Source of the DNA: Pseudodesulfovibrio sp. zrk46
Lineage (GTDB): Bacteria > Desulfobacterota > Desulfovibrionia > Desulfovibrionales > Desulfovibrionaceae
DNA: 64,000 bases
Direction of reading: 5' to 3'
Assembly: GCF_012516435.1 (NCBI RefSeq)
Contig: NZ_CP051216.1
Span: 3,895,501-3,959,500 of the forward strand
The notes under the pieces: model-generated
What the model was told of the DNA's origin: nothing
Databases searched by the model: none
What the model saw: only the letters and a program-made list of their open reading frames with translations
Shown: positions 9,058 through 17,925 of the stretch, in pieces
How the letters are laid out: every line of letters begins with the position of its first letter
Position numbering within the stretch: the stretch's first letter is position 1
Position numbers and translations under genes: made by a program

Positions 9058-9098
9058 AAAAGGCCCCGGTAGCTTTCGCTGCCGGGGCCTTTTCTCAT
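9058..9098. terminator. Bidirectional terminator between the EamA gene and mqnD
   Basis: A 12-bp stem (9058-9069 with 9082-9093, GGCCCCGG core), flanked by A-run and T-run on either side, so it can end both convergent transcripts. Confidence 0.88.
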
Positions 9099-9103
9099 TT
9101 TTC

Positions 9104-9931
9104 CTAGAGGGAGATAAATATATCTTTACGATCGCATCCAGCTTCCCGCAACAACCGGGACACCGCCTCAACACCACCGTCTCCCACATCCAGACTGTAA
9201 TCGGTGACAAAGGTCTTGATATGTTCACGGATGACATCGTCATCCATTTCCTGCGCATGTTGTTTAATATAATCACGCGCTTCATCGGGGTTCGCCCGTG
9301 ATCCAAGCAAGCTCTGTCTGATCGCTTCATTCATATCACGAGCCACTTCTTCACCAAGCGAACGCTTAATGGCAATGGCGCCCAATGGAATCGGCAGCCC
9401 TGTATACTCTTCCCACCAAGCTCCCAAATCGAGAATTCGCGTCATGCCCTGCTCAGCAAAGGTGAACCGCCCCTCATGGATTACCACACCAGCATCCACT
9501 TCACCTGCAGCAACAGCAGGCATCACCTCGTCAAAGACCATCTCCTTGAGCGTCAGATTTACCCCTGCCTCACGACAACACAACCCGAACAGCAAATTCG
9601 CCGTAGTCTTACGACCAGGAATGGCAACAGTCTTGCCATCTAGTGAATTAAGGTCACTCTCGCCCTTCGCCACTAAAATGGGTCCAACGCCGTACCCCAT
9701 GGCACCGCCCGCTCGTAACAGGACGTACTCGTCAAGAATTCCGGCAGCAGCAGCCACCGACACCTTGATCACATCTGTTTTTCCCTGTGCAGCCAAGGAG
9801 TTGAGTTCCTCTACGTCAGCCAAGGTGATATCCAGACCGTTGGGCCAGGAAACCAGACCGGAAGCAAGGCCATGAAAGATAAAGGTATCGTTAGGACAGG
9901 GCGAGTACCCAAGAGTTGTTTTTTCTGACAT
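9104..9931 (-). CDS. mqnD: 1,4-dihydroxy-6-naphthoate synthase (futalosine pathway)
   Basis: Catalyses the step that turns cyclic dehypoxanthine futalosine into 1,4-dihydroxy-6-naphthoate in futalosine-dependent menaquinone synthesis. The N-terminus LGYSPCPNDTFIFHGLASG is the MqnD hallmark, and the fold is that of periplasmic-binding-protein-like MqnA/MqnD. A GTG directly precedes the chosen ATG, so the start could be one codon earlier. It is divergent from tetR-mqnE-mqnC-mqnA, with about 120 bases and a palindromic operator between them, so both arms may answer to the same regulator. Confidence 0.93.
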   Translation of the reverse strand: MSEKTTLGYSPCPNDTFIFHGLASGLVSWPNGLDITLADVEELNSLAAQGKTDVIKVSVAAAAGILDEYVLLRAGGAMGYGVGPILVAKGESDLNSLDGKTVAIPGRKTTANLLFGLCCREAGVNLTLKEMVFDEVMPAVAAGEVDAGVVIHEGRFTFAEQGMTRILDLGAWWEEYTGLPIPLGAIAIKRSLGEEVARDMNEAIRQSLLGSRANPDEARDYIKQHAQEMDDDVIREHIKTFVTDYSLDVGDGGVEAVSRLLREAGCDRKDIFISL

Positions 9932-9968
9932 CACATCTCACTTGAATAACTGATTTTCTACACCCCTA

Positions 9969-9997
9969 TTGACAGGATGCCGAGCCACCTGTACACA
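9969..9997 (+). promoter_or_regulatory. Promoter of the tetR-mqnECA operon
   Basis: TTGACA (9969-9974), a 17-base spacer, then TACACA (9992-9997). The start point would fall near 10004, inside the palindrome at 10000-10015. Confidence 0.55.
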
Positions 9998-9999
9998 TG

Positions 10000-10015
10000 G
10001 TGACCACCTGGTCAC
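10000..10015. promoter_or_regulatory. Palindromic operator, probably for the TetR regulator
   Basis: GTGACCA-CC-TGGTCAC has perfect 7-base arms around a 2-base centre. It covers the predicted start point of the tetR-mqn transcript and lies 69 bases upstream of divergent mqnD. Size and place fit a TetR-family operator; binding is inferred. Confidence 0.6.
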
Positions 10016-10054
10016 TTCTAACTAAACCAGGGCCAAAGAGCAAGTATATCCATC

Positions 10055-10696
10055 ATGACACAAGAACGAAAAACCTTCGAGAATCTGCCTGACGAGAAGC
10101 GGCAACGCGTCCTGAGTGAAGCCACCCAGGAATTTGCGGATCACGGCTATGATCAAGCCAGCGTCAACCGCATTGTCAGTCGTCTCGGCATTGCTAAGGG
10201 CTCACTGTTCAAATACTTCGGGAACAAGCAGGGCCTTTTTGAGTATCTTTTTGGACATGCTGTGAAACAGTTCAAGAAGCCGCTCAAAGATATCCGCGAC
10301 AATCAGGAGGGCGACTTCTTTCAACGCATTGAACGCAGCTTCCTTGCCAGTGGCGCGTTCGTGGATGCCCATCCGCAAATCTACCGCATATATCTGAAGA
10401 TGCTCTTTAACGAGCACTTCCCCATGCGCGATAAATTTCTCGGCGAAATTCGCAAGGCGCACGCCAAGTTTCTGCGCCAACTCATTGAAGACGGAATCCG
10501 GCAGGGAGAACTGCCGAGCGATCTCGACATCGAGACAGCCGTGTTCAATATCCATTCTACATTAGACCGGTTCCTCCAAGGCTATGCAGTCCCTTCGCTG
10601 GACCATGGCATTGAAGCCGCCGGACAATCACTTGAAGATAAAGCTCGCTCGCTGACGGATTTTCTCCGCAACGGGCTGGCGAATGCACCCTACTAG
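10055..10696 (+). CDS. TetR family regulator of the menaquinone operon
   Basis: A 213-residue TetR-type protein. Residues about 15-62 form the DNA-binding domain (ATQEFADHGYDQASVNRIVS, then GIAKGSLFKYFGNKQGLF), and the remaining helical part is the ligand-binding and dimer domain. Its stop codon lies inside the ribosome binding site of mqnE, 8 bases away, so the regulator is the first gene of the futalosine operon. The palindrome at 10000-10015 suggests it represses itself and the mqn genes. What it senses is unknown; a quinone, a pathway intermediate or an acyl compound are possibilities. Confidence 0.88.
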   Translation: MTQERKTFENLPDEKRQRVLSEATQEFADHGYDQASVNRIVSRLGIAKGSLFKYFGNKQGLFEYLFGHAVKQFKKPLKDIRDNQEGDFFQRIERSFLASGAFVDAHPQIYRIYLKMLFNEHFPMRDKFLGEIRKAHAKFLRQLIEDGIRQGELPSDLDIETAVFNIHSTLDRFLQGYAVPSLDHGIEAAGQSLEDKARSLTDFLRNGLANAPY

Positions 10697-10704
10697 GAGG
10701 GCTT

Positions 10705-11799
10705 ATGCAACTGCTCAAGAACGATTATTTCGACAATATGGGCCTGGCCGAAATACGCGCCAAAGTAGAAAAGGGAGAGCGTCTCACATTCGAGGATGGC
10801 ATGAAGCTGTTCGAATGTCCCGAGCCGCTGGCCGTAGGCGCGCTGGCCAACATGGTCCGCACACGGATGCACGGCAACAAGGCTTTCTACGTAGTTAACC
10901 AGCACATCAACTACACCAACGTCTGCATCAATGGCTGTGTGTTCTGTGCCTATCAGCGTGAAGAAGGCCAAGATGGGAGCTTCGTTCTCACCAAAGCAGA
11001 TGCCCTCGCCAAACTGGAAGCGGCAGCCCTTGCCCCACGTGAGGTCCACATTGTGGGCGGGTGCCATCCCAAACTCGGCCTTGCCTATTTCGAAGACATC
11101 TTGAGCGCCATTAAGGAGCGCTATCCAAAAGTGGTTCTCAAATGTTTCACTGCTGTCGAAATCGCCCACTTCGCATCCATCGAAGGCATTACCACCAAAG
11201 AGGTTCTCACTCGCCTGAACAAAGCCGGATTGGACATGCTCCCTGGTGGCGGCGCCGAAATATTTGCTCCCGAGGTTCGCGAACAGATCTGCCCGCGCAA
11301 GTCCACTGCCGATGAATGGCTCGCGGTTCATGAAGAAGCGCATGCCCTCGGAATGAAGACCAACTGCACCATGCTGTTCGGCCATATCGAGTCGCGCGAG
11401 GACCGCATCGACCACTTGGTTCGCCTTCGTGAATCCCAAGATCGTGGAGGAGGCTATACCTGTTTCATCCCCCTGCCCTTCTTGACCGAGAACAGCCAGC
11501 TTACCATTGAACAACCACTCACTGGCCTTGAAGAACTCCGCACCATTGCCGTATCTCGCCTCATGTTGGACAACATCCCACATATCAAGGCGTACTGGGT
11601 AATGCTTGGCGTCAAGCAGGCACAGGCTGCTCTGAAGTTTGGTGCGGACGACTTTGACGGCACTGTCGTAGAAGAAAAAATCGGCCATGAAGCCGGCGCT
11701 ACAAGCCAACAAGGTATGACCCGTTCCGAGCTGGAAGAAATGATCCGCGGTTGCGGCTGCACCCCCGTTGAACGCGACGGCTACTTCAACGAGGTATAA
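10705..11799 (+). CDS. mqnE: Aminofutalosine synthase (radical SAM)
   Basis: Radical SAM enzyme joining 3-[(1-carboxyvinyl)oxy]benzoate with the adenosyl part of S-adenosylmethionine to make 6-amino-6-deoxyfutalosine. The 4Fe-4S motif is CxxxCxxC at Cys74, Cys78 and Cys81 (CINGCVFC), preceded by YVVNQHINYTN and followed by the VHIVGGCHP strand typical of MqnE. At 364 residues it has the family length. AGGAGGG precedes the ATG, overlapping the tetR stop. It is followed 2 bases later by mqnC. Confidence 0.94.
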   Translation: MQLLKNDYFDNMGLAEIRAKVEKGERLTFEDGMKLFECPEPLAVGALANMVRTRMHGNKAFYVVNQHINYTNVCINGCVFCAYQREEGQDGSFVLTKADALAKLEAAALAPREVHIVGGCHPKLGLAYFEDILSAIKERYPKVVLKCFTAVEIAHFASIEGITTKEVLTRLNKAGLDMLPGGGAEIFAPEVREQICPRKSTADEWLAVHEEAHALGMKTNCTMLFGHIESREDRIDHLVRLRESQDRGGGYTCFIPLPFLTENSQLTIEQPLTGLEELRTIAVSRLMLDNIPHIKAYWVMLGVKQAQAALKFGADDFDGTVVEEKIGHEAGATSQQGMTRSELEEMIRGCGCTPVERDGYFNEV

Positions 11800-11801
11800 A
11801 G

Positions 11802-12869
11802 ATGACACTCGAAGCAATTTATCAAAAAGTACTCGACGGGCAGCGTATTGATTTCGACGAAGCGCTGACGCTGTACAACGAAGCCGACTTCTTCGACCTT
11901 GGACACCTCGCCCATCAGGTTCGCCTGCGCAAACACCCGGCGCCAGTGGTTACCTATGTAGTTGACCGTAATATCAACTACTCCAACATTTGTGTCTGTG
12001 CTTGCAAGTTCTGCGCGTTCTATAAGGAACCGGATCAGGACGGTGGCTACGTTCTCTCTTATGAAGAGATTGGCCAAAAGATTCAGGAGACCCTGGATCT
12101 TGGGGGCACCCAAATACTCATGCAAGGAGGACACCACCCCGAGCTGCCTCTGAGTTGGTATGAGGACATGCTCCGGTACATAAAGGCCAACTATAAAGTT
12201 CATATCCATGCATTTTCGCCGCCCGAGGTCGTCTTCTGGAGCGAAATGAACAAGATTCCCGTCTCCGAAGTCATCCGTCGTCTGCATGAAGCTGGCCTCG
12301 ATTCCATTCCAGGTGGAGGCGCGGAAATCCTCGTGGATGAAGTACGTTCTGAGGTTGCCCCCAACAAGTGCCCTGCTGACCAGTGGCTGGGCGTTATGGA
12401 AGAAGCCCACAATCAAGGGCTTCGCACAACTGCCACAATGATGTTCGGGCACAAAGAAACTATCGAGCATCGTCTCCAACATCTCTTTGCCGTACGTGAC
12501 ACTCAGGACCGAACAGGCGGCTTCACTGCCTTCATCCCATGGACTTTCCAACCGGACTTCACTCAATTGCCAGATTGCCGCAAGCTCACTTCCACTGAAT
12601 ACCTGCGCATGCTGGCTGTATCCCGCATTGTACTCGACAATATCGACAATGTTCAGGTCTCCTGGGTCACCATGGGGCCGAAAATCGCTCAGCTTGCCCT
12701 CTATTTCGGCGGTAACGACTTCGGATCGACAATGATTGAGGAAAACGTGGTCAAAGCCGCTGGCGTAGCTTTCAGGCTCTCCAGAGAAGAGATACACCGC
12801 CTCGTCGACGCGGCTGGTTTCACACCAAAACAGCGTAGCATGGACTATACAATTCTGGAGGTCGAGTGA
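11802..12869 (+). CDS. mqnC: Cyclic dehypoxanthinyl futalosine synthase (radical SAM)
   Basis: Radical SAM enzyme that cyclises dehypoxanthine futalosine. The cluster motif is Cys64, Cys68 and Cys71 (CVCACKFC), and the QILMQGGHHPELPLSWYED stretch distinguishes it from its paralogue MqnE upstream. It has 355 residues, the normal length. The gene starts 2 bases after mqnE and its TGA overlaps the ATG of mqnA, so translation is probably coupled along the operon. Confidence 0.94.
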   Translation: MTLEAIYQKVLDGQRIDFDEALTLYNEADFFDLGHLAHQVRLRKHPAPVVTYVVDRNINYSNICVCACKFCAFYKEPDQDGGYVLSYEEIGQKIQETLDLGGTQILMQGGHHPELPLSWYEDMLRYIKANYKVHIHAFSPPEVVFWSEMNKIPVSEVIRRLHEAGLDSIPGGGAEILVDEVRSEVAPNKCPADQWLGVMEEAHNQGLRTTATMMFGHKETIEHRLQHLFAVRDTQDRTGGFTAFIPWTFQPDFTQLPDCRKLTSTEYLRMLAVSRIVLDNIDNVQVSWVTMGPKIAQLALYFGGNDFGSTMIEENVVKAAGVAFRLSREEIHRLVDAAGFTPKQRSMDYTILEVE

Positions 12870-13696
12870 TGACTATTCGACTCGGCAAGATCGGCTACCT
12901 CAACGTCCTGCCCATCTATCACCCACTGGAGACAGGACTCATAGAAGGCGACTTCGATATTGTTTCTGGACCGCCATCGGCGCTCAACCGTCTCATGGAC
13001 GCTGGTGAGTTGGACATCTCGGCAGCTTCCAGTATTGAGTATGCTCGACATCCAGAGAAGTATTACCTGTTGCCGAACATCGCCATTGGAAGCCGCGGTC
13101 CGGTTCAAAGCGTACTTCTTCTTAGTCAGTATTCGATTGAAGAATTGTCTGGAAAGACCATTCTCGTAAGTTCTCAGACGCACACCTCAGCTGCCTTACT
13201 CAAAGTTCTATTGGCTGAGTGGAAAGTGAACGTAAAATATGTTTCTGGTGATGCCACTTCCGAATTAAAAAGCGGTAAACGACCAGATGCTATCCTTGCA
13301 ATTGGCGACGAGGCCCTCAATCTAAGATATCACCCAGACTACCCTCACCGCACTGATTTGGGAGAAGCGTGGAGAGACCTGACGTCACTTCCCTTCATAT
13401 TTGGTGTTTGGATAGTTCAACGGACGAGTCTGGAAAAGAATGGAGAAGTGATTCGCACTGGCTGCGCCAAATTGCTTGCAGGGAAAAATTGGGGATCAGA
13501 AAACATCACAGCGATGTGCACATTAGCATCGGAAGACAGCTGTCTTAATGCTACGGAAATGTGCTCGTACTTCGATGGACTGGTCTACGATTTTGGAGAA
13601 AATGAACAGAAAGGACTTAAACTGTTTTATCAGCATCTCAAAAACAACGGCATAATTGATGCTATTCCAGAACTCACCTTTCTGCCTCAAAATTAA
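12869..13696 (+). CDS. mqnA: Chorismate dehydratase (futalosine pathway)
   Basis: First enzyme of the futalosine route, turning chorismate into 3-[(1-carboxyvinyl)oxy]benzoate. The start LGKIGYLNVLPIYHPLE and the later FDIVSGPPSALNRLMDAGEL are characteristic of MqnA. I choose ATG 12869 (GGAGG at 12857-12861, 7-base spacing) over the GTG at 12866; it overlaps the mqnC stop as TGATG. The C-terminal half is visibly more A+T-rich than the start. It is the last gene of the operon and a terminator follows. MqnB, the hydrolase of the pathway, is not in the window. Confidence 0.93.
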   Translation: MTIRLGKIGYLNVLPIYHPLETGLIEGDFDIVSGPPSALNRLMDAGELDISAASSIEYARHPEKYYLLPNIAIGSRGPVQSVLLLSQYSIEELSGKTILVSSQTHTSAALLKVLLAEWKVNVKYVSGDATSELKSGKRPDAILAIGDEALNLRYHPDYPHRTDLGEAWRDLTSLPFIFGVWIVQRTSLEKNGEVIRTGCAKLLAGKNWGSENITAMCTLASEDSCLNATEMCSYFDGLVYDFGENEQKGLKLFYQHLKNNGIIDAIPELTFLPQN

Positions 13697-13717
13697 TCTG
13701 AGTAATATAAGATCAAT

Positions 13718-13752
13718 AAAAAAAGCCCGACCATTTGGCCGGGCTTTTTTTA
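13718..13752. terminator. Bidirectional terminator between mqnA and the LysR gene
   Basis: GCCCG-A-CC pairs with GG-C-CGGGC around ATTT, flanked by an A-run and a T-run, so it works in both directions. The last bases overlap the stop codon of the LysR gene. Confidence 0.82.
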
Positions 13753-14640
13753 TTTTCTAAGAAAATCAACAAAGGTTCGTAACGCAGGAAACATATGACG
13801 GTCACGATGATAAACGAGATAAAATTTACGCACGCCTTCCATAAAGGGAACCTTGAGGCGAACCATGCTTCCATTCTGAACAAATGGTTCAGAAGCCAAC
13901 TTGGAGGTGACACTGACACCAACACCACCCAATGTATGGGCGATAGTCTCACACGTACCATCAACCCAGCACCGCACATTGAGAGCATCAAGCGTCTGTC
14001 CCACTTCTTCCAGAGCTCCCTCAAGGACCCGGCGAGTGCCAGATCCTTTCTCACGCATGACCCATGGCAGTTTAACCAACTCATCAATGGACAACGCTTT
14101 ACCTGTGTCAGGCAGCCATGAGGCTTTTGCCGAAGCTACAACAGCTGTTTCATCTTCAAGGATCATTTCAGAGGATAAACCGTCTTCATCTGGTAGTTGC
14201 CCTACTATTCCAACAGGCCAATCCCCAGAGGCGACACGTTTGATTACTTCGGCCGAGTCACTAGTACGAACAACAAAAGTTACATCCGGATACTTCGCTG
14301 AAAAATCAGCAAGAAGTCCAGGCATGATGTGATGCGAAGGGATAGTGCTACAACCGACAACAAGTTCGCCAACAATTTTATCACGAAGCATCTCAATGGA
14401 TGCTCTAGCCTGGGAAAGGTGCTCAAATACCGATACAGCACTTCGGTATAGTACATGCCCAGCCTGCGTTGGCATAACCTTACGCCCCATACGGTCAAAA
14501 AGACGCACGCCCAACTCTTCCTCAAGATTGGCGACATGGGAGCTTATTGTTGGCTGAGAGAGATACATGACCTCTCCAGCCTTTGAGAAATTTTGCAGTT
14601 CGTAGACCTTGCAGAATGCTTCCAGCTTACGGACATCCAT
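13750..14640 (-). CDS. LysR family transcriptional regulator
   Basis: A 296-residue LysR-type regulator with winged helix-turn-helix at residues 1-60 (FSKAGEVMYLSQPTISSHVA) and the two-lobed effector domain after about residue 90. The N-terminus MDVRKLEAFCKVYELQNFSKA resembles the group annotated as selenium-metabolism-associated LysR regulators in sulfate reducers, but no selenium gene is in the window, so that is only a possibility. It is transcribed alone, convergent with mqnA and downstream of the ribosomal terminator. No target can be named. Confidence 0.88.
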   Translation of the reverse strand: MDVRKLEAFCKVYELQNFSKAGEVMYLSQPTISSHVANLEEELGVRLFDRMGRKVMPTQAGHVLYRSAVSVFEHLSQARASIEMLRDKIVGELVVGCSTIPSHHIMPGLLADFSAKYPDVTFVVRTSDSAEVIKRVASGDWPVGIVGQLPDEDGLSSEMILEDETAVVASAKASWLPDTGKALSIDELVKLPWVMREKGSGTRRVLEGALEEVGQTLDALNVRCWVDGTCETIAHTLGGVGVSVTSKLASEPFVQNGSMVRLKVPFMEGVRKFYLVYHRDRHMFPALRTFVDFLRK

Positions 14641-14680
14641 ATAGAACCGATCCCATTTATCGATGTTATCTATACTTAAC

Positions 14681-14715
14681 TATAAAAAAAGGGCAGGTCA
14701 TATGACCTGCCCTTT
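14681..14715 (-). terminator. Terminator of the ribosomal protein super-cluster
   Basis: A perfect inverted repeat with 14-base arms (14688-14701 and 14702-14715; GGGCAGGTCAT core). Read on the minus strand it is followed by seven Ts and ATA. It lies just after the rplQ stop. Confidence 0.92.
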
Positions 14716-14724
14716 AAATCTCAG

Positions 14725-15135
14725 CTAGTCTTCCTTGGTATCAGCTACAGGAGCTGCTTCCTCGGCAGGTGCTGCTGCTTTCTTGGTCAGTTCAATAATG
14801 ACCATGGGAGCGCAGTCGCCCTTACGGGGCTGGGAGAGCTTGATGATGCGGGTGTAACCGCCGGTACCGCCTTCAAAGCGAGGACCGATTTCATCAAAGA
14901 GACGCTGCACCATCTGGTGGCTGCCAAGTACCTTGTAGGCCTGGCGGCGAGCGTGCAGGTCGTTACGAAGAGCCAGAGTGATGAGCTTGTCAGCAATGCG
15001 ACGAAGTTCTTTAGCTTTGGCTTCGGTGGTTCGGATCTGTTCGTAGGTCATGAGCGCACGGGCCATGTTCTTGAACATAGCGGTGCGGTGAGAATTGGAC
15101 CGATTCAGTTTGCGACCGGACTTTCTATGCCTCAT
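14725..15135 (-). CDS. rplQ: 50S ribosomal protein L17
   Basis: Large-subunit protein near the exit tunnel rim. The start [17 protein letters not shown] is the L17 signature, and [12 protein letters not shown] is conserved. It has 136 residues; the C-terminus is an Ala/Glu/Pro-rich extension after about residue 115. Its ATG lies inside the end of rpoA, an 11-base overlap, so translation is coupled. It is the last gene of the long ribosomal cluster. Confidence 0.97.
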   Translation of the reverse strand: MRHRKSGRKLNRSNSHRTAMFKNMARALMTYEQIRTTEAKAKELRRIADKLITLALRNDLHARRQAYKVLGSHQMVQRLFDEIGPRFEGGTGGYTRIIKLSQPRKGDCAPMVIIELTKKAAAPAEEAAPVADTKED

Positions 15136-16165
15136 TTTTCTCTTTCCTCTTCAACCATTCCTGGTATTTCTTGTCAAAATCCTCAACTGACATGCCAAAC
15201 TTAAGGGTCATGCTGTCCAAAACGCGGCGGATTTCGTCGAGAGACTTACGTCCGAAGTTCTTGGTCTTGAGCATGCTCTGTTCGGTACGCTGAACCAGTT
15301 CACCTACCAACTGAATGTTGGCGGCCTTCAAGCAATTGGTGGCGCGAACTGAGAGTTCGAGCTCATCAATGGATTTGAAGAGGTTCGGGTTCAGATCAAT
15401 TGCATCTTCTTCTTCCTCGGCTGCCTCTGAGGTCAGTTCATCGAAGTTGATAAAGACAGAGAGCTGATCTTTCAGGATTTTGGCACTGTATGCACAGGCA
15501 TCCTCGGGGGTGACGGAACCGTCAGTCCACACTTCGAGGATAAGTTTATCGTAGTTTGTCATCTGGCCGACACGAGCCTGCTCCACGGAGTATGCTACTT
15601 TCTTGACCGGAGAGTAGCTCGCATCAAGAATGATGGAGCCGATTTCATCGGTCAAGCCTTCATGCATATCGGCCGGGACATAGCCCTTGCCCATGCGTAC
15701 TTCCAGCTCCATCTTCAGAGGACGATCCTCAGTCAAGGTGGCAATCAGCTGGTCGCCGTTGAGCACCGTAACGTTCTGGTTCTCCTGAATCATGGATGCG
15801 GTGACCTGGCCCTTCTTGTTGGCCTCCAGAACGAGACGCTGCGGCTCGTCCGTGGTCATGGCAACGCGAACCTGCTTCAGGTTCAGTACCAATTCGGTCG
15901 TGTCTTCCAGTACACCGGACATGGTCGTGAACTCGTGCTGCACGCCTTCGATGGAGGCGGCAACGATGGCACACCCCTGCATCGAGGACAGAAGTACCCT
16001 GCGCATGGCGTTACCGATAGTGGTAGCGTAACCGCGCTCCAGGGGTTCACAGATGAACTTGCCGTAATTCTCGCCAGACTTAGCGTCACGCACGAGTTTC
16101 TCGGGTTTCACGAGTTCATTCCAGTTGCGGGTGTTGATGAGTTTGTCGCCGTTCTCAATAAGCAT
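15125..16165 (-). CDS. rpoA: RNA polymerase alpha subunit
   Basis: Alpha subunit, 346 residues. The N-terminal domain (to about 230) dimerises and nucleates polymerase assembly, with [20 protein letters not shown] intact. A short acidic linker rich in Glu and Asp ([13 protein letters not shown]) joins the C-terminal domain (about 265-330), which holds the [15 protein letters not shown] and GRKSLDEI elements that bind UP-element DNA and activators. AGGGGA precedes the ATG. It lies between rpsD and rplQ, the classical alpha operon order. Confidence 0.98.
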   Translation of the reverse strand: MLIENGDKLINTRNWNELVKPEKLVRDAKSGENYGKFICEPLERGYATTIGNAMRRVLLSSMQGCAIVAASIEGVQHEFTTMSGVLEDTTELVLNLKQVRVAMTTDEPQRLVLEANKKGQVTASMIQENQNVTVLNGDQLIATLTEDRPLKMELEVRMGKGYVPADMHEGLTDEIGSIILDASYSPVKKVAYSVEQARVGQMTNYDKLILEVWTDGSVTPEDACAYSAKILKDQLSVFINFDELTSEAAEEEEDAIDLNPNLFKSIDELELSVRATNCLKAANIQLVGELVQRTEQSMLKTKNFGRKSLDEIRRVLDSMTLKFGMSVEDFDKKYQEWLKRKEKNEA

Positions 16166-16177
16166 GAAGTCCCCTAT

Positions 16178-16804
16178 TTACTTGGAGTACAATTCGACAA
16201 TGAGCTGCTCGTTGATCGGGAACTGGATGTCGTCCCGGCTGGGCATGGCCTTAACCGTACCCTTGAAGTTAGCGCCATCGGACTCGAGCCACTCGGGGCA
16301 GCCGCGGCGGGCGATGACTTCCTGGGCTTCGCCGATCACAGGGATCTTGCGAGCTTCTTCACGCACCTCGATAACATCTTCGGGCTTAACCTGCATGGAC
16401 GGAATGTTCACGCGGCGGCCATTCATGATGAAGATGCCATGACGCACCAGCTGGCGAGCCTGGTCGCGAGAGTTCGCGAAACCGAGGCGGTAGATGACGT
16501 TGTCGAGTCGACGCTCGAGAAGCATCAGCAGGTTGTGACCGGTGACGCCCTTCATGCTGTCGGCACGATGGTAGTAATCACGGAACTGGCCTTCGAGGAC
16601 ACCGTACATACGGCGAACCTTCTGCTTTTCGCGCAACTGGATGGCGTAATCGCTCATCTTGTGACGCATGCGGCCGGAGTGTCCCGGAGGGTAGGGGCGC
16701 TTTTCGTAAGCGCACTTATCAGTGTAGCAGCGATCGCCTTTCAGGAAGAGTTTCTCCCCTTCACGACGGCAGAGCTTGCATTTTGCTTGAGTATATCTTG
16801 CCAC
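16178..16804 (-). CDS. rpsD: 30S ribosomal protein S4, zinc-binding form
   Basis: Primary 16S rRNA-binding protein of the small subunit and, in many bacteria, translational repressor of the alpha operon. It has 208 residues. Cys9, Cys12, Cys26 and Cys31 are all present, so this is the zinc-containing (C+) form. The S4 RNA-binding domain begins near residue 95 ([20 protein letters not shown]). The start codon is GTG, with AAGGAG 7 bases upstream. Confidence 0.97.
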   Translation of the reverse strand: MARYTQAKCKLCRREGEKLFLKGDRCYTDKCAYEKRPYPPGHSGRMRHKMSDYAIQLREKQKVRRMYGVLEGQFRDYYHRADSMKGVTGHNLLMLLERRLDNVIYRLGFANSRDQARQLVRHGIFIMNGRRVNIPSMQVKPEDVIEVREEARKIPVIGEAQEVIARRGCPEWLESDGANFKGTVKAMPSRDDIQFPINEQLIVELYSK

Positions 16805-16819
16805 GATAGTTCTCCTTAA

Positions 16820-17206
16820 TTAGACCCTGCGGCGTTTGGGCGGACGGCAACCGTTGTGCGGAATCGGGGTGATATCACGAATGAAGGTCACCTTGAAGCC
16901 TGCGTTATTGATGGCACGCATAGCGGCTTCACGACCAGAGCCGGGGCCCTTGACGTAAATACCTACGGTGCGCATGCCGGAATCCTGAGCACGCTTGGCA
17001 GCGGATTCAGCAGCCATCTGCGCCGCAAAAGGAGTGGACTTGCGGGAACCCTTGAAGTGAGCGCCTGCAGAAGCCCAGCTGACGACATTGCCCTTAACGT
17101 CAGTGAAGGTCACGATCGTGTTATTGAACGTGGCCTTGACGTGAGCGATGCCTACGGGAATGTTCTTCTTTTCTTTTTTCTTCCCAGCTCGACGAGGTCT
17201 AGCCAT
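16820..17206 (-). CDS. rpsK: 30S ribosomal protein S11
   Basis: Platform protein of the small subunit next to the mRNA exit and E site. It has 128 residues, with a basic N-terminus, the core [20 protein letters not shown], and the typical C-terminus [21 protein letters not shown] lies upstream of the ATG. An 84-base gap separates it from rpsM upstream, larger than most in this cluster. Confidence 0.98.
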   Translation of the reverse strand: MARPRRAGKKKEKKNIPVGIAHVKATFNNTIVTFTDVKGNVVSWASAGAHFKGSRKSTPFAAQMAAESAAKRAQDSGMRTVGIYVKGPGSGREAAMRAINNAGFKVTFIRDITPIPHNGCRPPKRRRV

Positions 17207-17290
17207 GGCTAATCTCCAGTTGAATTAAAATCTTAAAAAACGCGTCAAAGTCTATTAAGACTGTCGCGAATATTAACTAATGAACCAGCG

Positions 17291-17662
17291 CTATTTCTTC
17301 TTGCGGCCCATCACGGAGCGACGGGGGCCCTTACGGGTGCGAGCGTTGGTCTTGGACTTCTGACCGCGAACGGGCAGACCGCGACGATGGCGCAGACCGC
17401 GGTAGCAGCCAATGTCCATCAGACGCTTGATGTTGGTAGTGATTTCACGGCGGAGATCACCTTCAACTTTGTAATTGTCTTCAATTTCCTTACGGATAGC
17501 GTTGACTTCATCAGCAGTGAGGTTGTCACTGTTGGTCTGCCAATCGATCTTGGTATCCGTGAGAATCTGCAGGGCCGTGGTACGACCAATGCCGTAGATA
17601 TACGTCAGCGCAATATCCATGCGCTTGTTTCTCGGCAAATCAACACCAGCTATACGTGCCAT
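17291..17662 (-). CDS. rpsM: 30S ribosomal protein S13
   Basis: Head protein of the small subunit that contacts the P-site tRNA and forms bridges to the large subunit. It has 123 residues; [14 protein letters not shown] starts it, the helix-two-turn-helix motif [12 protein letters not shown] follows, and the basic tail [16 protein letters not shown] ends it. It opens the rpsM-rpsK-rpsD-rpoA-rplQ block and starts 12 bases after rpmJ. Confidence 0.98.
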   Translation of the reverse strand: MARIAGVDLPRNKRMDIALTYIYGIGRTTALQILTDTKIDWQTNSDNLTADEVNAIRKEIEDNYKVEGDLRREITTNIKRLMDIGCYRGLRHRRGLPVRGQKSKTNARTRKGPRRSVMGRKKK

Positions 17663-17674
17663 AGTATTTACCCT

Positions 17675-17788
17675 TTATCCTTGGCGCTGCTTGTGGCGGG
17701 GGTTCTCGCAGATTACACGGAGAACGCCGTTGCGCCTAATTACTTTGCACTTGGAACACATTTTCTTAACAGAAGGTCTGACTTTCAT
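17675..17788 (-). CDS. rpmJ: 50S ribosomal protein L36, zinc-binding form
   Basis: A 37-residue protein that folds around one zinc ion in the large subunit. It reads [20 protein letters not shown] and continues through a Cys and a His, giving the Cys11, Cys14, Cys27 and His32 zinc set, so it is the C+ form. It sits between map and rpsM, its usual place; infA, often found next to it, is absent here. Confidence 0.97.
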   Translation of the reverse strand: MKVRPSVKKMCSKCKVIRRNGVLRVICENPRHKQRQG

Positions 17789-17820
17789 GACCGTCTCCAA
17801 ACTGTCTAAATAACAATAAT

Positions 17821-17853
17821 GCCAATACCCCCCTCTCTTTCGTGGGGGGTGGC
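17821..17853 (-). other. Hairpin in the map-rpmJ gap
   Basis: A six-base C-run (17828-17833) pairs with a six-base G-run (17844-17849) around a 10-base loop, extended by GCC/GGC with a small bulge. On the transcribed strand no U-run follows, so it is more likely a processing, stability or attenuation element than a terminator. Confidence 0.55.
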
Positions 17854-17925
17854 CTTTTAAACGAAGCTGCGTTTTATACAGCGTTTAACGACAAAGAGCA
17901 AGTCTTATTTGTCCATCTCCATAGA

